A stretch of DNA of 64,000 nt from Vespula vulgaris. Lineage: Eukaryota > Arthropoda > Insecta > Hymenoptera > Vespidae. The notes beneath the pieces were generated by a model that saw nothing but the letters and a program-made list of their open reading frames with translations, was not told the DNA's origin and searched no databases. Positions 12,527 through 24,730 of the stretch are shown here, in pieces. The stretch spans positions 124,001 through 188,000 of the forward strand of contig NC_066587.1 of assembly GCF_905475345.1 (NCBI RefSeq), written 5' to 3'. The stretch's first letter is position 1. The number at the start of each line of letters is the position of its first letter. Made by a program: the position numbers and the translations under genes.

Positions 12527-14495
12527 CCTGTTGATCGATCGCCTTCGAGATGGATCGCGCTCGAGCGAACAAGTGGAACGATATCACCGACGAAGCGCGA
12601 TTTGCGTTGAAGTATGCGCGCTTTTACGACACACACTTGCGTTTTTCCGACTCGGGAAAATGAGATTTTTCTCGATCGTTGTCATCGGGCGTGACAAGCC
12701 TTACACCGACTACGAAGGGAGACGATAAAAAAGAAAAGTAGTCGTTTATCGCGTGCGAACCAATTTGGAAATCGCTCGTTCGCTTTTCACGGCTCGCGAG
12801 CACGCGCTCGCTCCGACGAGATTTCACGCGATAAGACGAGAGCGCGCGAACGCCCGCGATACAGGCGGAATATAAATAATTTCGTTATCGAGACGATTTT
12901 CTTTCCTATTTCTTCCCCTTATTGTTATTACTTTTTCTCGCGCTTGCCAAAATATCGACCAAATTAAAGGGGAAAGTGAAGGTTCCATCGAAGAAAAAGA
13001 AATCCTCGTAGCTTCGTTCTACTCGATTTCGTAAGTTCCTTCTTGTTACGTTCGAACGCGCTTAGCAATTAAGGTGTTAACTAAGACGCACGCAGCTAGA
13101 GGGAAAAATTCTCAAGGTTTTACGTTTTTTCTTTTTTTTCTTTCCCTTTTCTTTCTCTTTTCTCTTTTTCTTTCGATTTCTTTCATTTTCTCCTTTTTTC
13201 TTTTTTCTTTTTTTTTCTTTTTTTCTTAACGTCGCTCGACGTCGCTTCGAGAAGAGTCAAAGTTCGAAAGGAACGCTTTCGTCCGCGGATACAATCACCC
13301 TCTTTGAAACGAATGGGGGCGATTAGATATTTTCGCGTTGCGTGGTCAACTACCTGCCTGGTAATAGACGTAATACATGTAACCTCTCTCAACGAGCGTA
13401 TTCCGCCACGCGATTCCCTAATAGTTGCACAACGGACTCGTTGAAGCGTCTTGCAATATTCGGCACAAGGTTGATCGGACCGATCTCGATTGTGATATTC
13501 GTAAAAGATGAGAAGAAGAAAAGACCGACGTGCGTTCGTACGTCTCATTCGATCGATTCCTTTATCTCTCCCTTTATCTCGCTCGCACGCGTTTACGATC
13601 TACCGAGATTTAAAAGGAGGTTTAACGAGGTGAAATTAATGATTGGACGATCGAACGAGACCTTTAAACCGCTTATTAAACGTTTCTTCTCCGCTACGTC
13701 GTAATCGATCTTTTTACGTTAAAACTGGATCGCCGTTTTTTCTTTAAAAAGTAATCATCCCGCTAATTGTCTTCGCGTTCGTGATCTCTTCGTTCCTCGG
13801 ATATTAACGAAGAAAGAAGATAGACGAGCAGGATATTCCTCACGCGGCGTATCTGACTTTGCATTGTCGATTTAATACTCGTAAAATGACGACCGATCGT
13901 TCCACATAGATAGAACGAGATCAGGAAGTCCGACCGAAAAAGTCGAAGAAGTAAGTCCATAGAAATCGGGTCATCTCGAGAATATGAAATTAAAGAAAGG
14001 CACGAAGTGTCGCTTTCGATGGAATACTTGAATCATTAAGTACGGAAAGACCGTCGAAAGTTTTTTATACAGGCGCACGATCGGGTCGCGTTTACGCGTC
14101 GAGACGAGAGAATAAAACGCACGATTTGTTCGAAGATGGCAATTCTAGTTCGGTGAATCGTAAGAAAACTCGTTGAACGAAAATACGAGAATACGATTAC
14201 GTATTCGAACGTAGGAAAATGTATTTACGAGTTCGCTGTTAATCGCGTGATTCGGCTAACGGTCGATCATAAATCGAAAGATAATAAGAGGTGGGTAGGA
14301 CGAAAGAAGAAGCATACGTATTACACGCTACTCGCATCGTTTCGTAGACTACTTTTGCAACGCTCGGACATCTAGCTTTCCTTGTGAAAGCGAAGAAGAC
14401 GAATCCGAGTCTTTCGTCTTCGTTCCTTACCAACAGAGAAAATCCGTCGTGTACGTGCATGCATATCCTCTTGGAGAGCTCGAAAGAAAGAGAAA

Positions 14496-14500
<5 letters not shown>

Positions 14501-14527
<27 letters not shown>
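14501..14527. repeat. (AG)n microsatellite, 27 bp
   Basis: A perfect AG tract continuing from a degenerate AGAAAAGAGA stretch; intergenic. Confidence 0.85.
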
Positions 14528-14531
<4 letters not shown>

Positions 14532-16153
14532 GAGATCCGTGCCATTGAAAACGGACTGATGTGATCTCATCCGACGTTCTCGCCTTCCAGCTGGTCTTCT
14601 TCCATCTCTACCCGCGTACTGACACACATACGTACGTGCGCGCGCGTACAAGAGCCAAGAGCAAAGATCGCTTTTGTCTATCACCCAAATAGAACGATAC
14701 TCGAGGACATGCTCGAGGTACGACGATCGCGTGTCGCGGTAAGCGAACTTGAAAATTGCCTTTATTTTTCAAACGTTCTTCGAGTTAACGATCAAAGTAC
14801 AGAGAAAAAGTGGAGATTTCGCGATCTCTTCGAAAAGGCCAAATCGAGCGTGTTCGCAGAAGCAGGTGCGGCTCAAAGGATACTGGCGCGAGAATACTGG
14901 CTAAGAAAGATAGACGGATAGTATCTGCTTGGAGCAAGGAACGAACGAGCATAGTTCGATACAACCAAGTAGTCCCTCTTTTGTGTCGGAGCTATAGGTG
15001 AAGCTATCGTTCGTGGCAATAGAATGCACGAGTTCGTCGACGAGACGTCTCTCGCTCTCTCGTTTTGCAATAGTCTCCTTCGTAAATCATCGAGGAGAAG
15101 CAGGCAATCGTTCGACCGCTGTCTATTTTTAATTTTCCTGTAAGAGGAAATGCCACGAGCAATGACGCGAGGAATGTTTACTCGAATATTTGCGTAAGCG
15201 CGACGAGTCGTTGACTTTCGATCGATTAATATTTATTTTCCTTCGTAGTTGCGACAGTTTATCTCCTCGATCGTTCGATAGGTTCGAATCGTTTATTATG
15301 TTTCCAAGTCTTTCTCGGTCAAGTCTTCTCCTCCTCCTCCTCGCTCCTTCGCGAGACAAAAAAAAGAATTCAAAGAGCGGTGGAATCGAGAGGAATAATC
15401 GTTAACCTCGTTGATCGACGCGTCTTAACTTCCTTCCCTCGTGACGAACGATCGATCCTTGCTTGTTCGTTCGCTTGGTCGTTGTAAAACGAATTTATGA
15501 TCGAGCGAAGCCTCGTCGGACGGTGTTCCAGTTGTTCGACGAGAAAGACAAGCAGGTGTCCGTTAACGACGTAGGAGAAGAAAATTATATTCCAGTTCGA
15601 TTCCGATCGTCGGGATCGCTTCGTTGTACTCCTGTCGCAAAGTACGCGCGTCTTCGTTCCGATGATCTTTTTTCTCTTTGCTCTCCGAGAGAGGCAAGGA
15701 AGAAGGGGTTGAACCTTCTTCAAAAGATCGAAACGAATTTATCTACGTTCGACTCGATCCATCTACTTTGTCGACTCGCGCGTAATTAAGAGTTTGATAA
15801 GAGTATATTTGAGATGTGAATCCGAGAGAGCGGACGACGAAAGAATTGGCTCGACGAAAGCCGGTTCTTTCTCATCGTTCGCTCGAGGCCGCGTCTCTAT
15901 TCGTACAAACTTCGATAATGAATATCGAGCCGTTAGAACGATATGAAAAAGAGGCGATCGTAAAGCGAGAAAACGCGTTCCGGCCACGCGTTACGATCGC
16001 GGACGATGAAATCCGAAAGTAAAAAGCGTCGATGGCGGAGAAGGAAAAAATTTTGCTGCGTGCCAAGGAAGAAGAAGACTCGAGCCATGGAAAAACGTGA
16101 AAAGGCCGTGTAAACCGTGGAATCGGCCTACTTACCTATTAACACAAAGTCAG

Positions 16154-16212
16154 TGGTACGTCGATGGTACGTCGGTGGTTCGCGTCGGCGATACGTCGCC
16201 GGTACGTCGCGC
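16154..16212. repeat. Short GGTACGTCG minisatellite
   Basis: About five tandem units of 11-13 bp share the core GGTACGTCG or close variants (GGTTCGCGTCG, GATACGTCG). Each unit contains the palindrome GTAC or a one-base variant of it. No function is evident. Confidence 0.6.
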
Positions 16213-18056
16213 GACTAATCGTCGTCATCCTTCGTCGTTCCATCGTCGAAGGAGCCTTTCGTTTTGACGACTCGATGAAACGAGATAGAACGGGTTAGCG
16301 TTTCAAATAAGAAGCGTCTTCTCTCTCTCTCTCTCTCTCTCTCCTTCCTTATTTTTCCCCGCACTTAACCGGCTTTCCTCTGGCATCCTCCTTATCTCCG
16401 TAACCCGTTCCACTGGACTTTCTCTCGAAGAAATACCGTTCGTCGTCGAGCATCCGTGTCAATGCCGAGCTAAGGAAAAGGGAAGTTACCTACCGCTACT
16501 TGGGTCGCAGCTATCCGAAATACTGGACCGCGCGATCGACATTTTTTTCTCTTACCGAGAATAGATCGTCGACGTTCCTATCCGCGCCGAGTCATAGAGT
16601 TTCATCTTCGACGTATGCGTATCGACGTGCCGGTTTCTTTCTCTCTTCTCTCTGTTTCTCTTTTTTCTCGATGAAATTTAGCCGACGGAAACGTTCCTCG
16701 GAATTCGTCCAATCAAAAACCTTATAACCCGTTTCGATTACGTTAACGTTCAACGGGGATTTAATTTCGAGGATGAAAATTCGCCGACTAGTTGACGCGA
16801 AAGAACGGTACCAGCTTGGACGACGGACTTTCGCTTAACCTTGCCTCGTTAAAGGCCTTCGTAAAAAGGAAAGAAAGAGAGGATAAAAAGTGCAAGGAAC
16901 CAGCCAGCTGGAAGGTAGGTAGAGGTAGGTAGGTAGCTAGGTAGGTAGAAAGGTAAATTGCGTGCGAACTTGCAGAAACTTACCTTGTAGAAACGGTCTA
17001 AACCTCTTAATCGAATTCCAACGCGATAATGCCAATTTTCGAACTCGAGTCAAAAGGCGAGTTACTTCATTCCCTGTCACGGCAATTAACTTTAACCTAC
17101 TTAGTAAATACGATCGAAAAGTCGTACGATCGTAACGCGATACGGATTGCACGATAGATTATTAAATTGCCGTAGCACGGAACAAGGTAGTAATTTAACC
17201 GTGGAGAGCTTTAAACGGTGTACGGCGAGTATACGGCGATAGCGACGCAAAGTGTTATTTTGGTTGAGAATAAAGGTATCTCGTAAAATCCAAAGAGCGG
17301 TGCAACGACATTGAGCAACCTTGCTGTTGGTCGTATACGCTTTAACGCTCTCTACCTACTTTTCGTCGTTCTTCGATAAAAGCGAAAAGAGAGGGCTGGA
17401 GGGACGAACGTTTTCTTTCTTTTCTTTTCTTTTCTTTGTTTTCTTCGTTTACCGACGTACAACGGCCTAGCAACTCTTTCTGGTTCGCTGGCAACTTCTC
17501 GTTGCGTGTCTAACAACGTCGAAATTAGCGTGTTCTACGATCGCGCGTACCGTGCAAAGCTAGAGATTCGCGAATTTTAGGTCCGATCGAAGCACTCGCT
17601 TGCGAAGCTACTTTCCCCTGGCTGTGCTCGATAAAATTAGCGGAGAAAGAGAGAGGTGTAGACTCGTCGTCCTTCTTTTCTTTTCTCTCTTTCGTTCCGA
17701 TACGAACTCAATTTCTGACGGCTGTCGTGTTGTCATTAAAGTCTCTCGCGGTTGTCGCTGTAATCTTCTTCGTCGTAGTCGACGGTTATTCAACGCGAAT
17801 CGCAGACGAGGAAGACAATCTCTCGTAGCGCGATTACGTGTGGATATCGGCTCGAACGGAAGAGAAAATCTAACGATGGAAGAAGCGTCGTTGAATCGTC
17901 GCGCATCTCCAACGCGTTTCGAGCGGGTTAAGTCGGTCGTTCCTTCTTTCTCGTTGACGACGAGGGAGCGTAAAGGACGATGAATCGTCTTCGAGGTGGC
18001 GCGATAAAGGGCAAGGAAAGAGATCAAAGAAAGAGGAATCTATAGGGAGGATCAAG

Positions 18057-18556
18057 GTAAGAGGAAGCCTTCGGCGGAAGGTAACGATTGTAACGCGTAC
18101 GGATTCAACGGTGCGGAACATTCGGACCGTTTGCGTTCGGTCGGTCGAAAATCGTTCCTACGGTAGAAGGAGCGTTTCCACGGTGGGCCCGCGATCGGTA
18201 CCGATCCTCTTACAATGGCAGCATTTTACTTTCGCCTTGTTTCGCGAGCACGCGAGAGGTCCGAATACGAATAGATCGGAATAGGAGCAGAGTCGCTCGT
18301 TCTCGGCTCGTCAATCGATTCGTTTTAGCCCGGCGAGCAGCGCGTAACGGTGCCATCGTAATCTCGTCGATTGCTCGGCGAACGGGAGACGATTTTTGCT
18401 TTTGCGAGTAACCCGACGATCGGAAAGCTTTAAAAGTGTCCGCTCGCGGCGAGAACGTTCGTTCCATCGTCGGTCTGATCCATCGGGAAAAGGAACAACG
18501 TTGGTCGGCTCGTTCGAAGAGAGGAAGGGTTTCAAGGAGATCGATCGTTCTTTCAG
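18057..18556 (+). other. Candidate 5'UTR intron of ELOVL-B
   Basis: ATCAAG|GTAAGAGG at 18056/18057 is a good donor, and TTCTTTCAG|AGATGG ending at 18556 is a good acceptor just 2 nt before the ELOVL-B ATG. Pairing them gives a 500 bp intron and a non-coding leader exon ending at 18056. The acceptor is well supported; the donor is inferred. Confidence 0.45.
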
Positions 18557-18558
18557 AG

Positions 18559-21552
18559 ATGGCATCGGCAGCGGCAGAATTAGTGGCCGAGAGGGAATTG
18601 GAACCGATGCGAGAAATGGTGGACGGGAACAGGACGACGTTCGTCGGTGCCCAAGGATTGGTCAAATTGGCCCTGGAACAGTACACGGAAATCCTGGCGA
18701 GCGCCTCGGATCCACGCGTTGGCAGCTGGCCTCTTATGGAATCTCCGATACCGACGCTCGTCATAGTCCTACTCTATCTCTACTCCGTGACGATAGCCGG
18801 TCCGCGCGTGATGTCCAACAAAAAGCCTTACAATCTCAGAAACGTTCTCATCGCCTACAATGCCTTCCAGGTCGTCTTCTCTCTGGGAATGCTTTACGAG
18901 GTAATCGACAAATTCTTGATCTTCGTCGATCCGATCGATCCCGTTCAACGAAGTCGTGTATTTAAACCTGAAGCACCTGTCGTTGTCTTCTCGATTTTAA
19001 CGGGATTTTTACGATTACTAACCGTTCTTCCCATGGTCGATCGTTCGATCGTGTTAACTCTTGCGTTGAGACGCGAGCTGCGCTCCTTTTCCTCCTATAG
19101 ACTAGATTTAGGCAAGGATCCGCTCTAAACGTTTCGAGACACGTCAGGTATCCGTAACCACGGTTCCGCAGTGGTCCTTTTTCTTTTCGTCTTTCTCGTT
19201 TCGTTCGTTTTCGTTTTTCTCCCTGCGACGACGCGACGGTGGGGTATCGAAACGAGCCGAACGTCCTACATAAATCGAGGGCAAGAAACGAAAGAACCGT
19301 TGGACGCGTTTCGCGAAATTGGACGCTTTTGATCGAGGCTTTTAGCCGAACGCGCGCAACTGGATTCTCCTCTCCTCTCCTTCTTCTCCGCGTACTTATC
19401 AAGAAAATCCTCCAAGGACGAGGACGTCGAGGTCGTCACGCGTTCTTCTCCGAGGTAGCTCGCCCGACGGTGCAGCTCCTCGCGCGTCGATCTTCCATGT
19501 CGATCGGAAAACGTAGCACGCCGAGATCGTTTCACGATCGAAGCAAGTGCGAGCGCGCCCACGTTCTCGCGAGAGGTAGTCATCGGCGTTGCCGTCGGTG
19601 ACGTTCGTCGTCATCGAGAGACCAAAGGAGAGAAGGAGCACCGACGAAAGAAACTTCTTCGGTTATATCAGCGATGATCCGTTGAACGCGTAATGCGTTT
19701 CTCGCGGCGAGAGGCAAATAGCACGGAGGAGAAAGATCGGAGATACGAGATAGAAAAAGCATACGGCGAGTAGCAAGCTCCTCCGCCTGTCTCCGATGCA
19801 CTTACGCGCGAATCGTGTCGTCGAACGTACGTAATCGACGACGCAGGACTCTTACTCGAAAGTCGGATGAACGTAATCGTGGCGATGACAAGCGAGTATC
19901 GCGTTAAGGCGATTAGGCCAAAGCGCTGAATTGGATATCATCGAGGAACGAGGAACGGAGAAAAACGGTCGACCTGCGCTTCGAAAAGGAAAAGAAAAAC
20001 GATCCCTTTCCGAATCGTTCTTACCCCGTTGCTTTTTTGCTTCCGTTTGTAGCACCTGATGTCCGGATGGCTGTTGGACTACAGTTACAAGTGCCAGCCG
20101 GTCGACTACTCCCACAATCCGTCCGCTTTAAGAATGGCGAGTCTTTGCTGGTGGTACTTTATCAGCAAGTTTACCGAATTCGCCGACACGGTAAAGTATC
20201 CGCGCTCGAACGAGTCCGATCGATTTTTCGAAAGTCGATGGAAGAGGAAATGAAAGGAGGAAGGGAAAGATCTGACCGATCGAATTTACAGATTTTCTTC
20301 GTCTTACGAAAGAAGGAGAGTCAAGTGACGTTTCTACACTTGTACCATCACTCTTTGACGCCTTTGGAGACATGGATTTGCGTTAAATTCATTCCCGGTG
20401 GACACGGTACCCTAGGAAATCTCATAAACAACGCGGTCCACGTGGTCATGTACGCTTACTACATGCTGGCTGCTATGGGGCCCGAATACAAAAAGTATTT
20501 GTGGTGGAAGAAACATCTCACCACGATTCAGCTGGTAAGCTCTCCCTTGGATCGAGCCTTCGGGGCTGGAAGCAAACGTACGACGAAAGTAAACGTACGA
20601 GGGAGGATGACGTACGCGCGGCAACGGGCTCGCGTTCTCGCCGATTTCGCGGTTCGTCGTGCGTGTTGGAGCGAAAGAAATATTCCGATCTCTGGATCGG
20701 GTTCCCAGACCTCTCTCCCTCCCCTGGCGCAGACGCGCGCTCGACTTGGGCAAAATTTCATGGCGAACGTATCGCGAGATGGCAGGAGGCTGGAGGGACC
20801 GGAGGGAAAGTGAAAAGTGCAATCGTTGGGCAATTACCCAGCGGACTCGGACGACTAGGTCGACGACGGTGGCGCAATAATTTGGCATTCCGATATATCT
20901 ACGGTACGACGAGACGCCGGGTAGAGAGAACCGAGCGAGTCGTACCGGTGGTACTGGAGCTGGAGCAACGACGACCGCTACCCACCCGTCTTTCTACGGA
21001 ATCGTTTCTCGTTGGTCGCGTGTCCAAGAAGCCTCTCGTTCAATCGTATATCATCGATCGATCGATACGCGCCTATAGTTTCAAATCCCGTTCGATCGTC
21101 GAGTTTGTTTTTTCCGTGCGAGCACTCTCGTTTCACGCTTCCTCTCGTGCCAACACCCCCTTGCTTCGCCTTCGCTCGCATTTTTCGAACGCGCTCGTAA
21201 ACCGGTGTACGACGGCTGCCGAGTCGATGACCGAGAAACGCCCACGAATATCTCTTTTCCATTCCTTCTTCTCGAGAGACGGCTTGGAAAAATAGAAAAC
21301 TCACCGTTAGCTCACCGAGAATAGCTTTATTTCCGAGGGTCCTAATCGGCGATGTCTCCTCTTCATTTTCAGATCCAATTCTTTCTAGTGTTCGTGCATA
21401 GCGCGCAGGCCTTGATCTTCGACTGCGGATATCCGAAGCTGGTCGCAATCCTCTTGCTGCTTCACTCGACGATCTTCTTTGCTCTTTTCTCCGATTTTTA
21501 TCGGCGGGCCTATCGCAGAACGAAGTCGATCGATAAGACGAAGGTGGATTGA
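18559..21552 (+). CDS. ELOVL-B, very-long-chain fatty acid elongase (300 aa, 4 coding exons)
   Basis: Exons are 18559-18900, 20053-20190, 20292-20534 and 21373-21552, 903 bp in total, with all introns in phase 0 and GT-AG. It is an ER multipass 3-ketoacyl-CoA synthase of the ELOVL family. Motifs are KKPYNLRNVLIAYN, KFTEFADT (153-160), QVTFLHLYHH with the histidine box at 176-180, NNAVHVVMYAYY (206-217) and TTIQLIQF across the last junction. The N-terminus is about 30 residues longer than in the other three, with an acidic leader before the DPRVGSW segment. The frame is open upstream, but the acceptor 2 nt before MASAAAEL favours that ATG. A start at MREMVDG is possible. The C-terminus ends KTKVD, a KxKxx-type retrieval signal. 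The first coding exon lacks the phase-1 intron that ELOVL-A and -D have just before DPR. The family call is firm; the substrate is unknown. Confidence 0.95.
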
Positions 21553-22224
21553 GAATGGGAGAAGGACGAAAAGAAGGAGGAGGCAGAAGGGGAGCAGGAG
21601 CGGGAGGAGGAGGAGGAGGAGGAGGAGAAGGAAGAAAGCAAAAGGGGAAAAAATAGAGAGAGAGAGAGAGGGAGAGCTATTTCTCTGTCTCTTCCTTCTT
21701 TCTTTCGAATCGCGTCTACCAACTACGACATCTCTTTTCTTTTTTTTCCTTTTAAGCGTTCCAACTGGATCCCGCGAACGCGAAGATAGAAAGAAAGGGA
21801 AAAAACGCAGGACGTTTTCACGAACGACACGAGTGAATTTAGTCTGAATTTTGGCGAGGGGACGAGAGCGAATGGGACTTTTTCGCCTTCCTCTTTCTAT
21901 CCGATCGATTCGAATTGGAAGAAGAGGACGCCCGAGCGTGTGTCTCTTACGTGAGGAAGCTCGTCGAAGGATTCGACGAAGAAGACGGAAGAACTTGGAT
22001 AGGAGGAACCAGGGAATTCCGCGAATTCTCTTCCGTTCGTCGAGTCGATCTCGATAGACCGGCCCTCTCGAGATTGATTTTCGATATTCGATAACGTCGC
22101 AACGAAAATATGCGAATACGGGCGGCAGAGAAGGTCGATCGTTAAATTTATAAACTCTTCCACCGATCTGTAAAAGCGCTTTTAAAAAATATCTTTACGT
22201 TTGTTTGCTTTTTATCTTTTTCCT

Positions 22225-22282
22225 GTCTTTCTTTTCTTTCTTTTTCTTTTTCTTTTTCTTTTTCTTTTTCTTTTTCTTTTCT
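22225..22282. repeat. (CTTTTT)n polypyrimidine repeat
   Basis: Imperfect TTTTC/CTTTTT units make a pure T/C strand of nearly 60 bp, in the 3' flank of ELOVL-B. Confidence 0.85.
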
Positions 22283-23156
22283 CGTTCGAAACTCCCGTCG
22301 TATCGCCATAAAAGCCAAATTTTTAGTGACTTCGAGGTGCCACTTTCGACTCCTCGCGAGCTCGACTTGACACACGCATGTACGATAGCAGATGACATTT
22401 TGTTTTTTAATCTTTCTTCCCCTATATCTACTTATGCGTACGCGCGACGCTAAGGATTTTTATTTATTTCGCCGATTGATCGCGTCTTCGCGAAAGTTCT
22501 TGTTTTTTCGTTTGCTCGTAGGTGATAAGAGAAAAAGAAAAATTTTTCTTTTAAACTTTTTTTTCTCGACGAGCTCCAGAATACGCATACGTTTTAACGC
22601 GGCTTTTCCTACTTCTACCAAAACGTCGTCGTGTACATATGCAGCATTCGTATACGCGTATGTACAGGTAGAGAAAGAGATCGACGAAGCGAAACGTACG
22701 GCTTCGAGAGAACTCTCGAAAAGACTTTGCACGCGATTTCTCGAGCGATCCTATATTCTTTTTCTCATTAGATCGTCACTGCTTCCAAAATAGTACGGGC
22801 ACTTTCGCGAAAGACAAATCCCGATGATGGCATCGACGAGAAAAACCGACGAGTTTTACCCTTTGCGTTGACGTTTGACCATACTCAAAAAAAAGAAAAA
22901 AAAAAAGAAAAAAATTAAAATAGCAAGACTTTTGGAAGAGAATCGATGATAAGCGGATAGAGCGAACGAGCGAACGAACGAACCCGCGTAGATATCACTT
23001 TTTTCGGCACCTTCCTCGAGGATCGACGACGCTCGAGCAACGGCGAATGCCTGGATTAAATTTTCTTTGAAATCGAATAGCGATAGGACGGACGACGAGA
23101 TGGTTGCGCGACGGCGCAACCCAGACGCAGCGCGGGTCGATAAATTCTCTCTTCCC

Positions 23157-23216
23157 TGTGTGTATGTGTGTGTGTGCGTGTGTGTGTGTGCGCGCGCGCG
23201 CGTGCGTGTGCGCGAG
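23157..23216. repeat. (TG)n/(CG)n alternating purine-pyrimidine tract
   Basis: TGTGTGTATGTG runs into GCGTGTGTGTG, then CGCGCGCGCG and GTGCGTGTGCGCG. Strict purine-pyrimidine alternation continues for nearly 60 bp, a sequence type able to adopt Z-DNA. Confidence 0.85.
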
Positions 23217-23468
23217 AGAGTGCGAGAGATCAAGCCAAAGTATAACTGTCCAAAGTGAACGGCCGAGCCAATCTTTCCACGTATGCAGCTTTGTATAATA
23301 AAGGTCTTTTATCCCTTCGCTTTGTTCCTACGAAAGCGTCACGAGGCAGTAATACACGCGGTACGAATTACTCGACGCGTTCGATCAAAATTGGACGAGC
23401 GCGAAGCGATCGCGTCGGAAGCAATTGTTCCAAACTGTTGTAACCGACCCTAACAATTTTGGAAAGAA

Positions 23469-23549
23469 ATGAGCGAACGAGCCTTGTCGCTACTCGACGA
23501 CGATCTCGACAGCCTATTCGCGAAGCACGAAGAGAGAACCACGATCTAG
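23469..23549 (+). CDS. Possible 26-residue acidic small ORF
   Basis: A short frame starts at AAGAAATGAGC and reads MSERALSLLDDDLDSL and then ten more residues to a TAG. It has an acidic Leu/Asp core and balanced composition, unlike the Arg/Ser-rich shadow frames around it. It could be a small ORF in the ELOVL-B 3' region or the last exon of an unseen plus-strand gene: CTAAC lies a few bases before a TTTTGGAAAG that could serve as acceptor. I do not recognise the peptide. At this length chance is a real alternative. Confidence 0.2.
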   Translation: MSERALSLLDDDLDSLFAKHEERTTI

Positions 23550-23760
23550 ATTAGGATCTAGACGATAGGATTGTTACGTCCACGAGCAGAATGTTTTGTA
23601 AATATGTATTTTCTCCTTTTGTAACGCCAACTACAATATCATTTCTTTCCAGTCGTATCCTCTTTATTTTATAACCGCCACGAAAGTCGTCCATGACTGC
23701 TGAAATGATAAAACTATGTAGAACGGTTTATTACAATTTTCAACTTTTATTTACACGATA

Positions 23761-23783
23761 TATTTATATGTATGTGCACATAC

Positions 23784-23818
<35 letters not shown>

Positions 23819-23826
23819 AATAAATG
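23761..23826. repeat. (TA)n repeat, AT-rich
   Basis: TATATATA units with interspersed TACATA lie between the 3' ends of ELOVL-B and NDUFB7 and contain an AATAAA at the right end. The UACAUAUA context is close to a PUF-type site, but low complexity makes that weak. Confidence 0.8.
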
Positions 23827-23916
23827 TATACAGGAACAGGAAAGAACCTGTACTTGCGAATTCTAAATTGCGAGCAATAAATTTCAACATTCCTATACAT
23901 CTACGAGACAACTCCT

Positions 23917-24730
23917 TCAAGCAGCCGCAGCTTGCTGTTTCCTCTTCTGTCTTTCCGAAAGCCTGCGTTCCCTTTCAAATTCCTTCATCCGCAGAACATA
24001 ACTGAAATAAGACGGAGAGACGTCGAAAGGCGTACAAAACTCTTGACTCCTTCTTTGCTATACTTACTCCTCGTATTGGCATTGTTGATAAGCGTGATTC
24101 TGATGATCGCACTTGTTCATCATGGGAAAATGATATTTTTTGCAGTCTTCCAATTCTAAGAATTTATGAGCGCAATAATCTCTGAATCTCTTCGGTATTC
24201 TGGCTGCCTTCATTTCTGCATCCGTGGCAATCATAACTGAAAAATTATGACGACGAGTTTAAAAATTAAAGGAACGTCGCAAAGAGATAACAGTATTTGT
24301 CGTTTGAAACGACCGATGAGACGTAGAAACGAATCCGTTCGCACGTTGGAAACGCGAAGCCGTAAGACCTTGTCGATTATGTCACAAGTATGATTTTTTT
24401 CAGAAACAAAATTTGAGGAAAAGGCGACTCGACGCGAAAGAATATCGTTAAAATATGAGGTACGATGTCGTCCGAGATGGGCCAACGATGGGAGACCGAC
24501 GGATAAACGCAACGGACGAGATAGACGAAGGGAATCGACCGTACGACGTTTCGAAGAAAATCAAAATTAGGATTGGTACGAGAATCTGTTAGGTTAGATT
24601 TTCGATCGTAGTGGTTACCTCTCGCTTTTCGACCGTTTTGAAATCCATACAATGGATCAAAAGTCGGCGCAGTTTCAGCCTCTGGCGTTATATCGGGATG
24701 TGTAACGTACGAACTCCATAAAGTACCCAT
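23917..24730 (-). CDS. NDUFB7: NADH dehydrogenase 1 beta subcomplex subunit 7 (complex I B18)
   Basis: Exons on the minus strand are 24730-24619, 24236-24068 and 24001-23917, 366 bp encoding 121 aa, close to the usual family length. It is an accessory subunit of mitochondrial complex I on the intermembrane-space side. The CHCH domain is complete, with twin CX9C motifs: C-AHKFLEFED-C and C-DHQNHAYQQ-C. The neighbouring FRDYC and YVLRMKEFERERRL segments match the family. The chosen start gives MGTLWSSY, whose Met-Gly fits the N-myristoylation known for this subunit. An in-frame ATG 17 codons upstream is rejected because homologues start with MG. The C-terminus is a basic helix ending in four alanines. 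The gene is divergent with SNRPA1 across a 395 bp gap. Identification is firm. Confidence 0.97.

Larger units (their letters stand above)
2781..18056. other. 15.3 kb intergenic stretch without a recognised gene
   Basis: I looked in all frames and recognised no protein, tRNA or rRNA. The sequence is CpG-rich and repeat-scattered: GA/CT tracts near 3747, 4917, 12491, 14501 and 16321, a T/C-rich block at 13125-13227, a short GGTACGTCG minisatellite at 16154-16212 and a GGTA run at 16913-16953. Two identical TATAAAAAGG decamers lie at 8540 and 9595. An AATAAA at about 6234 sits in a CpG-poor patch. The non-coding first exon of ELOVL-A must lie somewhere here or beyond, but minus-strand donor-like sites are too many to choose from. 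Confidence 0.5.
21553..23916. other. Intergenic region between convergent ELOVL-B and NDUFB7
   Basis: This holds the 3' flanks of two convergent genes. Candidate plus-strand AATAAA signals for ELOVL-B lie at 23297-23302 and 23819-23824. Minus-strand signals for NDUFB7 are TTTATT near 23728 and 23746. The region also holds a CTTTTT-type pyrimidine repeat (22225-22282), an A-rich patch (about 22888-22920), a TG/CG alternating tract, a TA repeat and one small open frame at 23469. Confidence 0.5.

Noticed and set aside
18436..18558. Upstream in-frame extension of ELOVL-B
   Set aside because: A strong splice acceptor 2 nt before the chosen ATG indicates that this stretch is intronic.
20501..21295. 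264-codon plus-strand frame overlapping ELOVL-B exon 3
   Set aside because: It lies in another frame over a real exon and then over its intron; composition is Arg/Ser-rich.
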